Source: Nocardia flavorosea NBRC 108225 (GTDB lineage Bacteria > Actinomycetota > Actinomycetes > Mycobacteriales > Mycobacteriaceae). Taken from it: a stretch of DNA of 64,000 nt. Of this stretch, positions 53,634 through 63,794 are shown piece after piece. A program made the position numbers and the translations under genes. The notes under the pieces are model-generated. The model saw only the letters and a list, made by a program, of their open reading frames with translations, did not search any database and was not told the DNA's origin. Positions within the stretch are counted from its first letter, which is position 1. The number at the start of each line of letters is the position of its first letter. The stretch covers positions 1-64,000 of the forward strand of contig NZ_BDCG01000010.1 of assembly GCF_001613385.1 (NCBI RefSeq), written 5' to 3'.

Positions 53634-54689
53634 TTACAGCTCGTGGACCAGCTCGACCAGCGCCGTCAGCACCCCCGGGTCGGTATCGGGGAGCACGCCG
53701 TGGCCGAGGTTGAAGATATGCCCCGTGGCGCCCATCGCGAGCGCGGAGTCCGCTTCGTCGGCGATCCGCCGCGCCTCGGCCTCCACGACCGGCCCTCCCG
53801 CGAACAGCACGGACGGGTCGAGATTGCCCTGCAAAGCCTTTCCGGGACCGACGCGGCGGACGGCCTCGGTGAGCGGTACCCGCCAGTCGACACCGATCAC
53901 ATCGGCGCCGGCCTCGCCCATCGCGCCGAGCAGTTCTCCCGTGCCCACACCGAAGTGGATCCGGGGTACCCCGGCGTCGGCGACTTCGGCGAAAACCCGT
54001 TCCGAATGGGGCAGGACATAGCGGCGGTAGTCGGCCTGGGACAGGGCACCTGCCCAGGAGTCGAACAGCTGGATCGCATCCACCCCGGCATCGAGCTGGG
54101 CGCGCAGGAATACGATGGTGATATCGGTGAGCACGCCGAGCAGCGCGTGCCAGGAGGCCGGATCGCCGTGCATCATCGCCTTGGTGCGCTCATGATGCTT
54201 ACTGGGCCCACCTTCGACCAGGTAGGACGCCAGGGTGAAAGGGGCGCCGGCGAATCCGATCAGCGGGGTCTGCCCGAGTTCGCCGACCAGCAGACGGACC
54301 CCGTCGGTGACGGCACCGACCTCCTCCGGTCGCAGGCGGGGCAGCGCCTGGATATCGGCCGCGGTCCGCACCGGGGAGGTGACGACCGGCCCCACCCCGG
54401 GGACGATATCGAGATCGATACCGGCCGCTTTCAGCGGGACGACGATATCGGAGAACAGGATCGCCGCGTCCACCCCGTGCCGGCGGATCGGCTGCATTGT
54501 GATCTCACAGACCAGTTCCGGATCGAAGCAGGACTGCAGCATCCCGATACCTGCCCGCAGTTCCCGGTACTCGGGCAGCGACCGCCCGGCCTGCCGCATG
54601 AACCAGACCGGCCGCCGGGCCGGTGCCGCCCCGGAGGCGGCGGCCAGGAACGGGGCATCGGACAACTGGCGGCGCGTGTAAGTGCTCAT
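53634..54689 (-). CDS. hemE: uroporphyrinogen decarboxylase
   Basis: 351 residues with the UroD signatures [16 protein letters not shown] (N-terminal, with the substrate Arg pair), ILFSDIVVP with the catalytic Asp, [17 protein letters not shown], and [13 protein letters not shown] with the conserved His. It removes four carboxylates from uroporphyrinogen III to give coproporphyrinogen III. ATG 54689 was chosen; a GTG one codon upstream is also in frame. Confidence 0.96.
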   Translation of the reverse strand: MSTYTRRQLSDAPFLAAASGAAPARRPVWFMRQAGRSLPEYRELRAGIGMLQSCFDPELVCEITMQPIRRHGVDAAILFSDIVVPLKAAGIDLDIVPGVGPVVTSPVRTAADIQALPRLRPEEVGAVTDGVRLLVGELGQTPLIGFAGAPFTLASYLVEGGPSKHHERTKAMMHGDPASWHALLGVLTDITIVFLRAQLDAGVDAIQLFDSWAGALSQADYRRYVLPHSERVFAEVADAGVPRIHFGVGTGELLGAMGEAGADVIGVDWRVPLTEAVRRVGPGKALQGNLDPSVLFAGGPVVEAEARRIADEADSALAMGATGHIFNLGHGVLPDTDPGVLTALVELVHEL

Positions 54690-54886
54690 CACCGGCCATC
54701 GTATGCGGCCCCGCCCGCCACGGCGTGCAAGCCCGGACCACTCCCGACGCCGGACCCGTCCCGTGGCCGGATGACCAACAGGACAGTTGCGCGGTTTTTA
54801 CCACGAAGGGGCACGAACACCCAGCAACAACGGTCGCCCGGCGCGCCTCCGCACGCCCCGGCTACTACAGGTCTACCGTCACTCCC

Positions 54887-55522
54887 GTGACACCGCTCGA
54901 TATCCGCGACGGCGCACCGAACGATGGGCCCGGCGACGAACCCGCATCGTTTCGCGCTGCCGTTTCGGCGATGGGCGCCGCGTCCCTACATCCGCGGATC
55001 GAATTGTCCCCGATCCGGCCGCCGCAGCGTCTCGCCCCGTATTCCTACGCACTCGGCGCCGAGGTGATCCATGAGGACTCGCCGGTGGTACCCATCGATT
55101 CGGAGGGTGATGCGTTCGGCCGGCTGATTCTGCTACACGACCCGAACGGCGACGAGGCCTGGCACGGAGTGTTCCGGCTCGTCGCCTATATCCAGGCCGA
55201 TATCGACGGCGCCCTGGCAGCCGATCCGCTGCTGCCGGAGGTTGCGTGGAGCTGGCTGGTGGATGCCCTGGAATCCCACGACGAACCGTTCACCGCGCTC
55301 GGCGGAACGGTGACCTCGACCAGTTCGGTGCGCTACGGCGATATCGCCGGACCACCCCGGGCACATCAGCTGGAACTGCGCGCGTCGTGGACCGCCCGGA
55401 CCACCGAGATGGCTCCGCACGTAGAGGCTTTCGGTGAAGTACTGGCCTATGCGGCAGGTCTGCCACCTGCGGGTATCACCGATCTACGGCCGTCGGAGTC
55501 CACCAACACCGACCGTGGTTGA
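54887..55522 (+). CDS. DUF3000 family protein (Rv2680-like)
   Basis: 211 residues of a conserved actinobacterial family without known function: FRAAVSAMGAASLHPRIELS, PPQRLAPYSYALGAEV, GRLILLHDPNGDEAWHGVFRLVAYIQAD and PEVAWSWL. No catalytic motif is evident. GTG 54887 gives the length expected of the family. Divergent from hemE and directly upstream of the RNase D gene, the same order as in M. tuberculosis. Confidence 0.85.
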   Translation: MTPLDIRDGAPNDGPGDEPASFRAAVSAMGAASLHPRIELSPIRPPQRLAPYSYALGAEVIHEDSPVVPIDSEGDAFGRLILLHDPNGDEAWHGVFRLVAYIQADIDGALAADPLLPEVAWSWLVDALESHDEPFTALGGTVTSTSSVRYGDIAGPPRAHQLELRASWTARTTEMAPHVEAFGEVLAYAAGLPPAGITDLRPSESTNTDRG

Positions 55523-55560
55523 ATATCGGCCGTAGCCTCGGCCACGTAGAGTGGCCCTTT

Positions 55561-56931
55561 ATGCCGGTAGTAGAGGAGCCCGAACACCTGTCCGGTGGCC
55601 ACCCGGACGGTGGCGCCGCGCCGTCATCGGCGCCCGGGCCGGGGGTGGACAGCACACAGGCAGGTTCTATATCGGAGAGTGGGCTGCCCGAACCACCCGC
55701 CGCGGTACCCCTGCTGGCCCCGGCCGACGGGATCCCCCCGGTCTGCGCGACCCCCGGCGAGGTCGCCGCGGCGGCGGCACGCCTGGCCGCCGGCACCGGA
55801 CCGCTGGCCGTCGACGCCGAACGGGCCTCGGGTTTCCGCTATTCGTCCCGTGCCTATCTGATCCAGCTGCGCCGCGCCGGGGCGGGTACCGTCCTCATCG
55901 ACCCGATTCCGGTCACCGAGGCGCTGGAGCCGCTGGCCGAGGCGATCAACGGCCTGGAGTGGATTCTGCATTCCGCCGATCAGGACCTGCCCGGTCTGGC
56001 CGAACTCGGGCTGCGACCGGCGAAACTGTTCGATACCGAACTGGGTGGGCGGCTGGCCGGATTTCCGCGCGTCGGTCTGGCCGCCATGGTCGAGCAGTTG
56101 CTCGGCCGGGCCCTGCGTAAGGGACACGGGGCCGCGGACTGGTCGACCCGGCCGCTGCCGGAAGCGTGGCTGAACTATGCCGCTCTGGATGTCGAACTAC
56201 TGCCCGAACTCCACGAAGCGGTGGCCGCCGACCTCGCCGACCAGGGAAAAACCGACTGGGCAGCACAGGAATTCGAGCATATCCGGCTCGCCGAACCCGC
56301 GGCGCCCAAACCGGACCGCTGGCGGCGCACCTCCGGAATCCACACCCTGCGCCGGGCCCGCCAGCTCGCGATCGTCCGGGAACTCTGGACCACCCGGGAC
56401 ACCTTGGCACGCGGGCGCGATATCGCGCCGTCGCGGATCCTCCCGGATTCGGCCATCATCGCCGCCGCGAACGCGGACCCGAAGAGCATCGGGCAACTGC
56501 GCGAGTTACCGGTGTTCGGTGGGCCGCGGCAGCGCCGCTACTCACGCGAGTGGCTGGGGGCGGTGGAACGGGCCCGCGCCCTCTCCGACGAGGAACTGCC
56601 ACGGATGAGTCAGCCCTATGAGGGCCCGCCGCCGGTCAACCGCTGGGAACGCCGCGACCCCGCCGCGGCCGCCCGGCTCACCCGCGCCCGGGCGGCGATG
56701 ACAGAGATCTCGGAACGAGTCACGGTACCGGTCGAGAATCTGCTCGCACCCGATCTGGTGCGACGCCTGTGCTGGGACGGACTGCCCGATTACCGGCTCG
56801 GACCGGAGTCGGCGCGCGAGGTCGCCACGACGATCGACGGTTTCCTGAAATCGCACGGCGCCCGGCCGTGGCAGCGCGAACTCACGGCGGCCGCGCTCGC
56901 CGGGGCCCTCACGGAGGCCCCGGCGCAGTGA
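55561..56931 (+). CDS. rnd: ribonuclease D family exonuclease with HRDC domain
   Basis: 456 residues. A DEDD exonuclease domain (about 70-245) has LAVDAERASGFRYS with the first acidic pair, WILHSADQDLPGL with the second Asp, and AWLNYAALDVELLPEL with the last Tyr-Asp. One HRDC domain follows (IHTLRRARQLAIVRELWTTR) and a C-terminal helical part. It trims 3' ends of structured RNAs such as tRNAs. A TTG at 55519 overlapping the previous stop is an alternative start. Convergent with dxs, 7 bp apart. Confidence 0.9.
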   Translation: MPVVEEPEHLSGGHPDGGAAPSSAPGPGVDSTQAGSISESGLPEPPAAVPLLAPADGIPPVCATPGEVAAAAARLAAGTGPLAVDAERASGFRYSSRAYLIQLRRAGAGTVLIDPIPVTEALEPLAEAINGLEWILHSADQDLPGLAELGLRPAKLFDTELGGRLAGFPRVGLAAMVEQLLGRALRKGHGAADWSTRPLPEAWLNYAALDVELLPELHEAVAADLADQGKTDWAAQEFEHIRLAEPAAPKPDRWRRTSGIHTLRRARQLAIVRELWTTRDTLARGRDIAPSRILPDSAIIAAANADPKSIGQLRELPVFGGPRQRRYSREWLGAVERARALSDEELPRMSQPYEGPPPVNRWERRDPAAAARLTRARAAMTEISERVTVPVENLLAPDLVRRLCWDGLPDYRLGPESAREVATTIDGFLKSHGARPWQRELTAAALAGALTEAPAQ

Positions 56932-56938
56932 ACCGCTG

Positions 56939-58837
56939 TCAGCCGGCGTTCAGCCAGCCGGCGACGCGGCGCGCGATATCGGGGGCCGTCAACCCCAGGT
57001 CCTGACGTACTTGGGCGATACTGCCGTGGTCCAGGAATTCCTGGGGAATACCGATATCCCGGGCCGGTACATCGAGTCCGGCACCACGCAGGCGGGCCGA
57101 TACGGTCGAACCGATCCCACCGTGCAGACCGCCGTCCTCCAGGGTCACCACCAGCCGATAGTTCTCCGCGAGTTTCACGATGGTGTCCGAGACCGGCAGC
57201 ACCCAGCGGGGGTCGATCACCGTCGCACTGATCTGCTCGGCCTCCAGCAGTTCGGCCGCCTGCAACGCGGCCGGTACGAGCGAGCCGACCGCCACGAACA
57301 ACACATCACCACGCTGGGCCCGCGCCGAAGGCCCCTCACGGTCCGGCAGCCACAGCACGTCCACCCCGTCGAGACGTTCCACGGCCCGGATATCGGCGCC
57401 GACGCTGTCCTTGGGGAACCGCAGGGCGGTGGGGCTGTCGTCGACCGCGAGGGCCTCGGTCAGTTCCTCGGCCAGGGTGGCGGCGTCCCGGGGTGCGGCC
57501 ACCCGCATTCCCGGCACGATGCCCAGCAGCGACAGGTCCCACATGCCGTTGTGGCTGGCACCGTCCGCGCCGGTGATACCGGCGCGGTCCAGGACCAGGG
57601 TGACCGGTTGTTTCAACAGCGCCACATCCATCAGCAACTGATCGAAGGCGCGGTTGAGGAAGGTCGAATAGATCGCCACCACCGGATGCAGGCCGCCCAG
57701 CGCGAGCCCCGATGCCGAGGCAAGTGCGTGCTGTTCGGCGATACCCACATCGAAGAGGCGATCCGGGAAGCGTTCCCCGAACGCGGACAGGCCGGTCGGG
57801 CCGGGCATGGCCGCGGTGATCGCGACGATATCCTCGCGGCGTTCGGCGTGCGCGATGAGTTCCTTGGAGAACACCGACGTCCAGCTGGCCGCCCCACCCT
57901 TGCTCACCGCTTCGCCGGTAAGCGGATCGATGGGGCCGCAAGCATGCATCTGATCGGCCACATGGTTCTCGGCCGGTTCGTACCCGTGCCCCTTCTGGGT
58001 GACGGCGTGCACCACCACGGGGCCGCCGAATTCCTTGGCATGGCGCAGCGCCGATTCCAGCGCGACGATATCGTGGCCGTCCACCGGGCCCACATACTTG
58101 ATTCCGAGATCGCCGAACAGCTCCTGCGGGCTCACCGCGTCCTTGATCCCGGCTTTCACCGCATGCACCATCGAATACGCGGAATCCCCCACGCCCGGGA
58201 TGCTTTTCAGGAAACGACGACCCGTGTCGAGCATATGTTCGTACACCGGCTGAGTACGCAACGCGGTCAGCCGTTCGGCCAATCCGCCGATGGTCGGCGC
58301 ATAGGACCGGCCGTTGTCGTTGACCACGATCACCACCGGCCGGTCCGGCGCACCGGCGATATTGTTCAGCGCCTCCCAGCACATGCCTCCGGTGAGCGCC
58401 CCGTCGCCGACCACCGCGACCACATGACGGTCCTGCCCGGTGAGCGCGAACGCCTTGGCCAGGCCGTCGGCGTAGGACAGCGAGGCCGACGCATGGGAAG
58501 ACTCGACCCAGTCGTGTTCGCTCTCCGCGCGACTCGGGTAACCCGACAACCCGTCCTTACGGCGGAGGGTATCGAAGCCGTCCTTGCGGCCGGTCACGAT
58601 CTTGTGCACATAGGCCTGGTGGCCGGTGTCGAAGATCAACGGGTCGGCGGGCGAATCGAACACCCGGTGCAGTGCGAGCGTGAGTTCCACCACCCCGAGG
58701 TTCGGGCCCAGATGCCCGCCGGTGACGGCGACCTTGTGTACCAGGAACTCACGGATCTCGGCCGCCAGCTCCCGCAGTTGCGGTACCGACAGCCGACGCA
58801 CGTCTTCGGGCGTATCGACCCGGGAAAGCACTCCCAC
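56939..58837 (-). CDS. dxs: 1-deoxy-D-xylulose-5-phosphate synthase
   Basis: 632 residues, the standard length. [28 protein letters not shown], the thiamin diphosphate motif [25 protein letters not shown], the transketolase-type [10 protein letters not shown] with the catalytic Glu, and [15 protein letters not shown] are all present. It condenses pyruvate and glyceraldehyde 3-phosphate as the entry step of the non-mevalonate isoprenoid pathway. GTG start with GGAGGGAG upstream. It is single and ends the convergent pair with RNase D. Confidence 0.97.
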   Translation of the reverse strand: MGVLSRVDTPEDVRRLSVPQLRELAAEIREFLVHKVAVTGGHLGPNLGVVELTLALHRVFDSPADPLIFDTGHQAYVHKIVTGRKDGFDTLRRKDGLSGYPSRAESEHDWVESSHASASLSYADGLAKAFALTGQDRHVVAVVGDGALTGGMCWEALNNIAGAPDRPVVIVVNDNGRSYAPTIGGLAERLTALRTQPVYEHMLDTGRRFLKSIPGVGDSAYSMVHAVKAGIKDAVSPQELFGDLGIKYVGPVDGHDIVALESALRHAKEFGGPVVVHAVTQKGHGYEPAENHVADQMHACGPIDPLTGEAVSKGGAASWTSVFSKELIAHAERREDIVAITAAMPGPTGLSAFGERFPDRLFDVGIAEQHALASASGLALGGLHPVVAIYSTFLNRAFDQLLMDVALLKQPVTLVLDRAGITGADGASHNGMWDLSLLGIVPGMRVAAPRDAATLAEELTEALAVDDSPTALRFPKDSVGADIRAVERLDGVDVLWLPDREGPSARAQRGDVLFVAVGSLVPAALQAAELLEAEQISATVIDPRWVLPVSDTIVKLAENYRLVVTLEDGGLHGGIGSTVSARLRGAGLDVPARDIGIPQEFLDHGSIAQVRQDLGLTAPDIARRVAGWLNAG

Positions 58838-59062
58838 CTGATTCGCTCCCTCCGGATAGCGCAGTTGATCCGACCAGTCTAGGAGCCGCGGCCGAGTACT
58901 GTACTCACCCGACGACGAAGGCTGCGCACCGCCGCACCGGGCCGGATCCGCGGTCCGGCGTATCCGTCCAGCCTAAGGTGAACGACGTATGCCGCGCGAA
59001 CCGCGTGCACTTGTGGCCGCGCCGCGCCGCACGAGGACCCAGACCCGATACGAGGAGGCCGG

Positions 59063-59731
59063 ATGGACCATCCGCAGACCGGAACCGTCACCGTATTCGG
59101 GCAGGGCACGGTACATGCGGTACCGGATCTGATCGTCGTCGGTATCGGGGTGGAATGCCGCGCGAGCACCGTGGGCCTGGCCTACGAACAGGCCGGCCGA
59201 CGGCTGACTGCCATCACCACCGCGCTACGCGAGGACGAGGTACCCGGCCGCGATATCGCCACCGGAGTGCTATCGGTCCGTTCGGATATCGCCTGGCAGG
59301 ACGGTGTATCCAGGATCACGGGATATATCGCCACCGGCGGCCTGCGCATCACCCTGAGTCAGCCCGGATCCGGTACGACGGGCACCGATCCCGCAGGCGT
59401 TATCGCACACGCCGTGGCTGCCGGCGGTGACGACGCGCGACTGGGCGGCCTGCAGCACGCCTTCGCCGATCGAACCCGGCTCCTGACGCGTGCCCGGGAT
59501 GCAGCCTGGGATGATGCGCTGGACCGCGCCCGCCATTACGCACGCCGGGCGGCCCGCGACCTGGGGCCGGTGCTCGAGATCACCGAGGACACCACGGCCC
59601 CGGCGCCCCGCGCACCGCAGGAGTCCGGTGCCGTGCGCATGGTCGCCGCGACGAGCCAGTCCTCGGTTCCGGTGGAACCCGGGGAACAGGAGATCTCCAC
59701 GGTCCTACGAGTCACCTGGCAGCTGGGCTGA
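59063..59731 (+). CDS. SIMPL-domain (DUF541) protein
   Basis: 222 residues. TVTVFGQGTVHAVPDLIVVGIGVECRA and LRITLSQPG, then RARDAAWDDALDRARHYARRA and LGPVLEITEDT are typical of the SIMPL/DUF541 family, whose members are often envelope or stress-related; no enzymatic motif is known. There is no signal peptide, unlike many relatives. A strong GAGGAGG lies before the ATG. Divergent from dxs. Confidence 0.85.
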   Translation: MDHPQTGTVTVFGQGTVHAVPDLIVVGIGVECRASTVGLAYEQAGRRLTAITTALREDEVPGRDIATGVLSVRSDIAWQDGVSRITGYIATGGLRITLSQPGSGTTGTDPAGVIAHAVAAGGDDARLGGLQHAFADRTRLLTRARDAAWDDALDRARHYARRAARDLGPVLEITEDTTAPAPRAPQESGAVRMVAATSQSSVPVEPGEQEISTVLRVTWQLG

Positions 59732-60359
59732 TATCGGTTGCCCCGGCCTGCGGAATTCCCGGGTACGGCGACTTTCCCGCCACGGGGTCACTCCTGCGAG
59801 CGAACCTCCAGGAAGAGGGGGGCCGCGCCTCCTGCGGGCGCCGGTGCCGGCCCACAGCCACGCGCACCATCGCCGTGTACCCGCGCTCGAGGGCGTGGAG
59901 TTCGCTGGTCGGCGGCGGACGGGCCGGCGGATCGTTCCGCGGTCTTGCCTGGCGTCGGAGCCGAGGGAGGCCGACAACAGCACCCCGACCCGGGATACCG
60001 CGCGGCAGCGCCGGGTACTCACCGAACTGCTGAGGATGACCGGCCCCTGGCCGCAATACGCGCACATCCCCATGCCGGCTGCCCGCCCGAGCGGTCTCGG
60101 TGCGCCCGGCGCCGGCGACGAACGTGCAGTAATGCCGGAAAGCGCGACAGATAGTATCCGGATGACGTCCGGCGGGCCCGGTACCGGCGCGCCCACCCAG
60201 ATGGCAACTCGGGTCGCACCGACCGAGATCCTTCGTTACCCGGCCGTCGGCTGCTCCGGAGCGTGGGCCGGCGCTCCCGGACCGGGGCCGCGGCTGCACC
60301 CTGCCGGCATACCTCCGGCCACGACATCCGGTATGCCGTCCCGGTCCTCGGCTCGCCTC
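59732..60359. other. 628-bp gene-free gap
   Basis: Between the SIMPL gene and the convergent methyltransferase gene. Frames on both strands are arginine/proline-rich and lack domains or ribosome sites. No clear hairpin or repeat was picked out. Mycobacterial genomes carry additional genes in this part of the order, so this may be decayed or deleted sequence. Confidence 0.45.
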
Positions 60360-61736
60360 TCAGCGTTCCAGCAACGCGAGGCATTCCACGTGGTGGGTCG
60401 CGGGGAACGCATCGAAGGCGCGCAGCGCGCCGAGCCGGTAACCGGCGTCCAGGTACAACCGGAGATCGCGGGCGAAGGACGCTGGATCGCAGCCGATATG
60501 CACGATGCGATCCGGCGCGGCCGCGGTCACCGCGGAGATCACCGGTTTACCGGCCCCGGCACGCGGCGGATCGAGCACAACCACCTGCGGCCTCGACTCC
60601 GAGCGGTCCGCGACCCACCGCTCGACCCGGCCGGTCTGCAAGGTCAGCCACGGTAGGTCGCCGAGCGCATCGTTGCCGTCGGCGACCGCCCCGGGCGCGG
60701 ATTCGACCGCGTACACCGTGCCTGCGGACCCGGTCTGCGCCGCCAGCCGAGCCGCGAACACGCCCACACCGCTGTAGAGGTCCCAGGCGGTCGCTCCCGG
60801 TGCCGGATCGGCCCATTCGGCGACGAGGTCGGAATAGCGTTCGGCGGCGCCGCGGTGCGCCTGCCAGAAACCGGCGGCCGAGACGTCCCAGCGGCGGCCC
60901 GCCACGTACTGGACGGCACGGCCGGTGCCCTCGGCCACCCATTCGTCGCGCGCGGTATGCGCGGCGGCGCGACGGGCCACGGCGCGACGCCGCTGCCCGT
61001 TCGGGGTGTCGGGCAGCGATTCGCCGGGCCCCGCCCGGCGTTCGGGTTTCCGCGGTGCACTCCGCCGCCGGTCCCCCGGGCCGCGGCGAGCGTCCCGCGG
61101 GACCGCACCGCGAAACTCTCCCGGCTGCGGCGCCGGGGCGAGCTCGACGATATGCCGATGCCCTTCGTCGTCGACCGCAACCACCAGATCCGCGCCGGGT
61201 GTCCAGCGTCGCCCGGCGATCCCGTCGAGCGCGGCGGGAACCGGTTGCGGACATCGCAGGTCCGGGAGCACATCGGCACTCCGGTACCGGTGCACGCCCG
61301 CCCTCCCGGCGGCGTCCACCACGAGCCGGATCCGGGTTCGCCAGCCACCGGCCGAATCGGGCGGTCCGGGAATCGGCTCGACCACCGGTTCCCGTTCCAT
61401 CCCGGCGATCCGGCGCAGTTGTTCCGCGACGACCATCGACTTCAACGCCCGCTGCGCGGACGGAGTCGCATGCGCGAAATCACAACACCCCGCGCCGCCC
61501 GGGCCCGATACCGGGCAGGTTCGCGGCACCCGGTCCGGTGAGGGCTCCAGGATGTCCACCGCATCGGCTCGGCAGAACGCTCCGCCCCGATCCTCGGTGA
61601 CCCGCGCCGCGACCAGTTCGTCCGGCAGGCCGTGCCGGACGAACACCACTCGCCCCTCGTACCGGGCCACACAGAACCCGCCGTGCCCGGGCGGGCCCAG
61701 CCGCACCTCGAGCATGCGATCGCGCCAGGAACTCAT
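60360..61736 (-). CDS. RNA m5U methyltransferase of the TrmA/RumA (RlmD) family (Rv2689c-like)
   Basis: 458 residues. A TRAM-like beta-barrel (MLEVRLGPPGHGGFCVARYEGRVVFVRHGLPDELVAA) precedes a cysteine set for an iron-sulfur cluster (RTCP...GCCDF). The methyltransferase part has WDLYSGVGVFAARLA for S-adenosylmethionine, VVLDPPRAGAG, and HIGCDPASFARDL with the catalytic cysteine. It methylates uridine at C5 in rRNA or tRNA. A basic insertion near residues 205-260 (RRGPGDRRRSAPRKPER) is unusual. Confidence 0.9.
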   Translation of the reverse strand: MSSWRDRMLEVRLGPPGHGGFCVARYEGRVVFVRHGLPDELVAARVTEDRGGAFCRADAVDILEPSPDRVPRTCPVSGPGGAGCCDFAHATPSAQRALKSMVVAEQLRRIAGMEREPVVEPIPGPPDSAGGWRTRIRLVVDAAGRAGVHRYRSADVLPDLRCPQPVPAALDGIAGRRWTPGADLVVAVDDEGHRHIVELAPAPQPGEFRGAVPRDARRGPGDRRRSAPRKPERRAGPGESLPDTPNGQRRRAVARRAAAHTARDEWVAEGTGRAVQYVAGRRWDVSAAGFWQAHRGAAERYSDLVAEWADPAPGATAWDLYSGVGVFAARLAAQTGSAGTVYAVESAPGAVADGNDALGDLPWLTLQTGRVERWVADRSESRPQVVVLDPPRAGAGKPVISAVTAAAPDRIVHIGCDPASFARDLRLYLDAGYRLGALRAFDAFPATHHVECLALLER

Positions 61737-61793
61737 CGAACCGTTTCTCCCTGTCCGCGTTGAATGCTGTCTGCCCGGGCACTCGCCGCGAAC

Positions 61794-63794
61794 TCACCCA
61801 TTGTCGCCGTACCCGCGGCGCACCGACCCCGGCGCCGCATGCTCGCCCCCCGCACGCGCCCGCGCCGAGGAACTCAGCTGCCACGGCACGCTGGTCACCA
61901 TCACTCCCGGTTCGAACAGCAGACGGCCCTTCAGCCGCAGCGCGCTCTGGTTGTGCAGCACCTGCTCCCACCAGTGACCGACGACGTATTCGGGGATGAA
62001 CACCGTCACCACATCGCGAGGCGCGTCCTTGCGTACTCGTTTCACGTAGTCGAGAACGGGTTTGGTGATCTCGCGGTAAGGCGACTCCACGACTTTCAAC
62101 GGTACCGGGGTATCGCTGTTCTCCCAGTCCCGCACGAGTGCGCGGGTATCCTCCTCGTCGACGTTCACCGTGATCGCCTCGAGCGTGTCCGGGCGGCCGG
62201 CACGGGCATAGGCCAGCGCGCGCCGGGTCGGCAGATGCAGCCGCGACACCAGCACGATCGAATGGGTCCGGCTGGGCAGAACCCCATCCCATTCGTGTTC
62301 CTCGAGTTCGCGGGCCACCGAATCGTAGTGGTGGTGGATCATCTTCATCACCACGAAGATCACTGCCATCGTCACGATCGCGATCCAGGCGCCGGCGAAG
62401 AACTTCGTGACCAGCACCACTACGAGCACCGCACCGGTGGCCACCAGCCCGAGCGCGTTGATGGCCCGCGACCGCCGCATCCGCGACCGCTGCGCCGGAT
62501 CGGTTTCCCGGCGCAGCAACCGGGTCCAATGCCGCAGCATGCCGGTCTGGCTCAGGGTGAACGAAACGAACACGCCGATGATGTAGAGCTGGATGAGTTT
62601 GGTGACTTCCGCGTCGAACGCCACCACGAACCCGATCGCCCCCACCGCCAGGAACAGGATGCCGTTGCTGAAGGCCAGCCGGTCGCCGCGGGTGTGCAGC
62701 TGCCGGGGCAGGAACCGGGCCTGGGCCAGGACCGAGCCGAGCACCGGGAACCCGTTGTAGGCGGTATTGGCCGCCAGAACCAGGATCACCGCCGTCACCA
62801 CCGCCACGAAGTAGAAACCGGGCGTGAATGTGTCGAACACCGCGTGCGCGATCTGCGTGACCAGCGTTTTCTGCTGGTAGTCCGCCGGGGCACCGATCAG
62901 ATGCGCCGTGTTCTCGGCGAAAACCACATGCGCTTCGCGGGCGAGCACGATGATGCCGAGAAACAAGGCTATGGAGATACCGCCGAGCATCAGCAGCGTA
63001 GTCGCGGCATTACGCGATTTCGGTTTGCGGAATGCCGGGACGCCGTTGCTGATCGCCTCGACACCGGTCAGTGCGGCACTCCCAGAGGAAAAGGCGCGGG
63101 CGAGCATGAACACCAGCGCCACGCCCGCCAGATACTCTTCCTCGGCCCGCAGTTCGAACGCGGCCGATTCGGCTCGCACTTCGTCGCCGAGGACGAAGAT
63201 GCGAACCAGGCCCCAGCCGAGCATCGCGAACATACCGATCAGGAACGCGTACGACAGCAGTGCGAACGTCCGCCCGGATTCGCGCACTCCGCGCAGGTTC
63301 ATCGCGGTGAGCAGGGCGATGGCGGCCACCGCGAACAACACTTTGTGGGTGGCCACGAACGGGATGGCCGATCCGATGGTGGAGGCAGCCGAGGATATCG
63401 AGACCGCGACCGTCAGCACATAGTCCACCAGCAGCGCGCTGCCGACCGCCAAGCCCGCAGTGGGACCGAGATTGGTGGTGACGACCTCGAAGTCGCCGCC
63501 GCCGGACGGATAGGCGTGCACGTTCTGCCGATAGCTGGCTACCACGATGATCATCACGACCGCGACGGCGAGTCCGAGCCACGGGGCGTAGGCATAACCG
63601 GCGAGTCCGGATACCGACAGAACGAGGAAGATCTCCTCGGGCGCATAGGCGACCGAGGACATCGCGTCCGAGGCGAATACCGGCAGCGCGATTCGTTTCG
63701 GCAGCAGGGTGTGACCCAGGGCGTCACTACGGAATGGCCGCCCCAGCACCAAGCGTTTGGTGGCGGTCGTCAACTTCGACACTGGACGGAGCAT
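61794..63794 (-). CDS. APC superfamily permease (Rv2690c-like)
   Basis: 666 residues. About 12 membrane helices in the first 480 residues, with ALPVFASDAMSSVAYAPEEIF and YPSGGGDFEVVTTNLGP typical of the KUP/amino acid-polyamine APC branch, and a cytoplasmic C-terminal domain of about 180 residues (SIVLVSRLHLPTRRALAYAR, AITVNVDEEDTRALVRDWEN) that looks like a USP-type fold. Substrate unknown; potassium or amino acids are the family alternatives. In M. tuberculosis the orthologue stands beside the ceoBC potassium-uptake genes, which would lie just outside this window. Confidence 0.88.
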   Translation of the reverse strand: MLRPVSKLTTATKRLVLGRPFRSDALGHTLLPKRIALPVFASDAMSSVAYAPEEIFLVLSVSGLAGYAYAPWLGLAVAVVMIIVVASYRQNVHAYPSGGGDFEVVTTNLGPTAGLAVGSALLVDYVLTVAVSISSAASTIGSAIPFVATHKVLFAVAAIALLTAMNLRGVRESGRTFALLSYAFLIGMFAMLGWGLVRIFVLGDEVRAESAAFELRAEEEYLAGVALVFMLARAFSSGSAALTGVEAISNGVPAFRKPKSRNAATTLLMLGGISIALFLGIIVLAREAHVVFAENTAHLIGAPADYQQKTLVTQIAHAVFDTFTPGFYFVAVVTAVILVLAANTAYNGFPVLGSVLAQARFLPRQLHTRGDRLAFSNGILFLAVGAIGFVVAFDAEVTKLIQLYIIGVFVSFTLSQTGMLRHWTRLLRRETDPAQRSRMRRSRAINALGLVATGAVLVVVLVTKFFAGAWIAIVTMAVIFVVMKMIHHHYDSVARELEEHEWDGVLPSRTHSIVLVSRLHLPTRRALAYARAGRPDTLEAITVNVDEEDTRALVRDWENSDTPVPLKVVESPYREITKPVLDYVKRVRKDAPRDVVTVFIPEYVVGHWWEQVLHNQSALRLKGRLLFEPGVMVTSVPWQLSSSARARAGGEHAAPGSVRRGYGDNG

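Noticed and set aside
57011..58882. 623-residue plus-strand open frame opposite dxs
   Set aside because: Pure antisense of Dxs, which has all thiamin and transketolase motifs.
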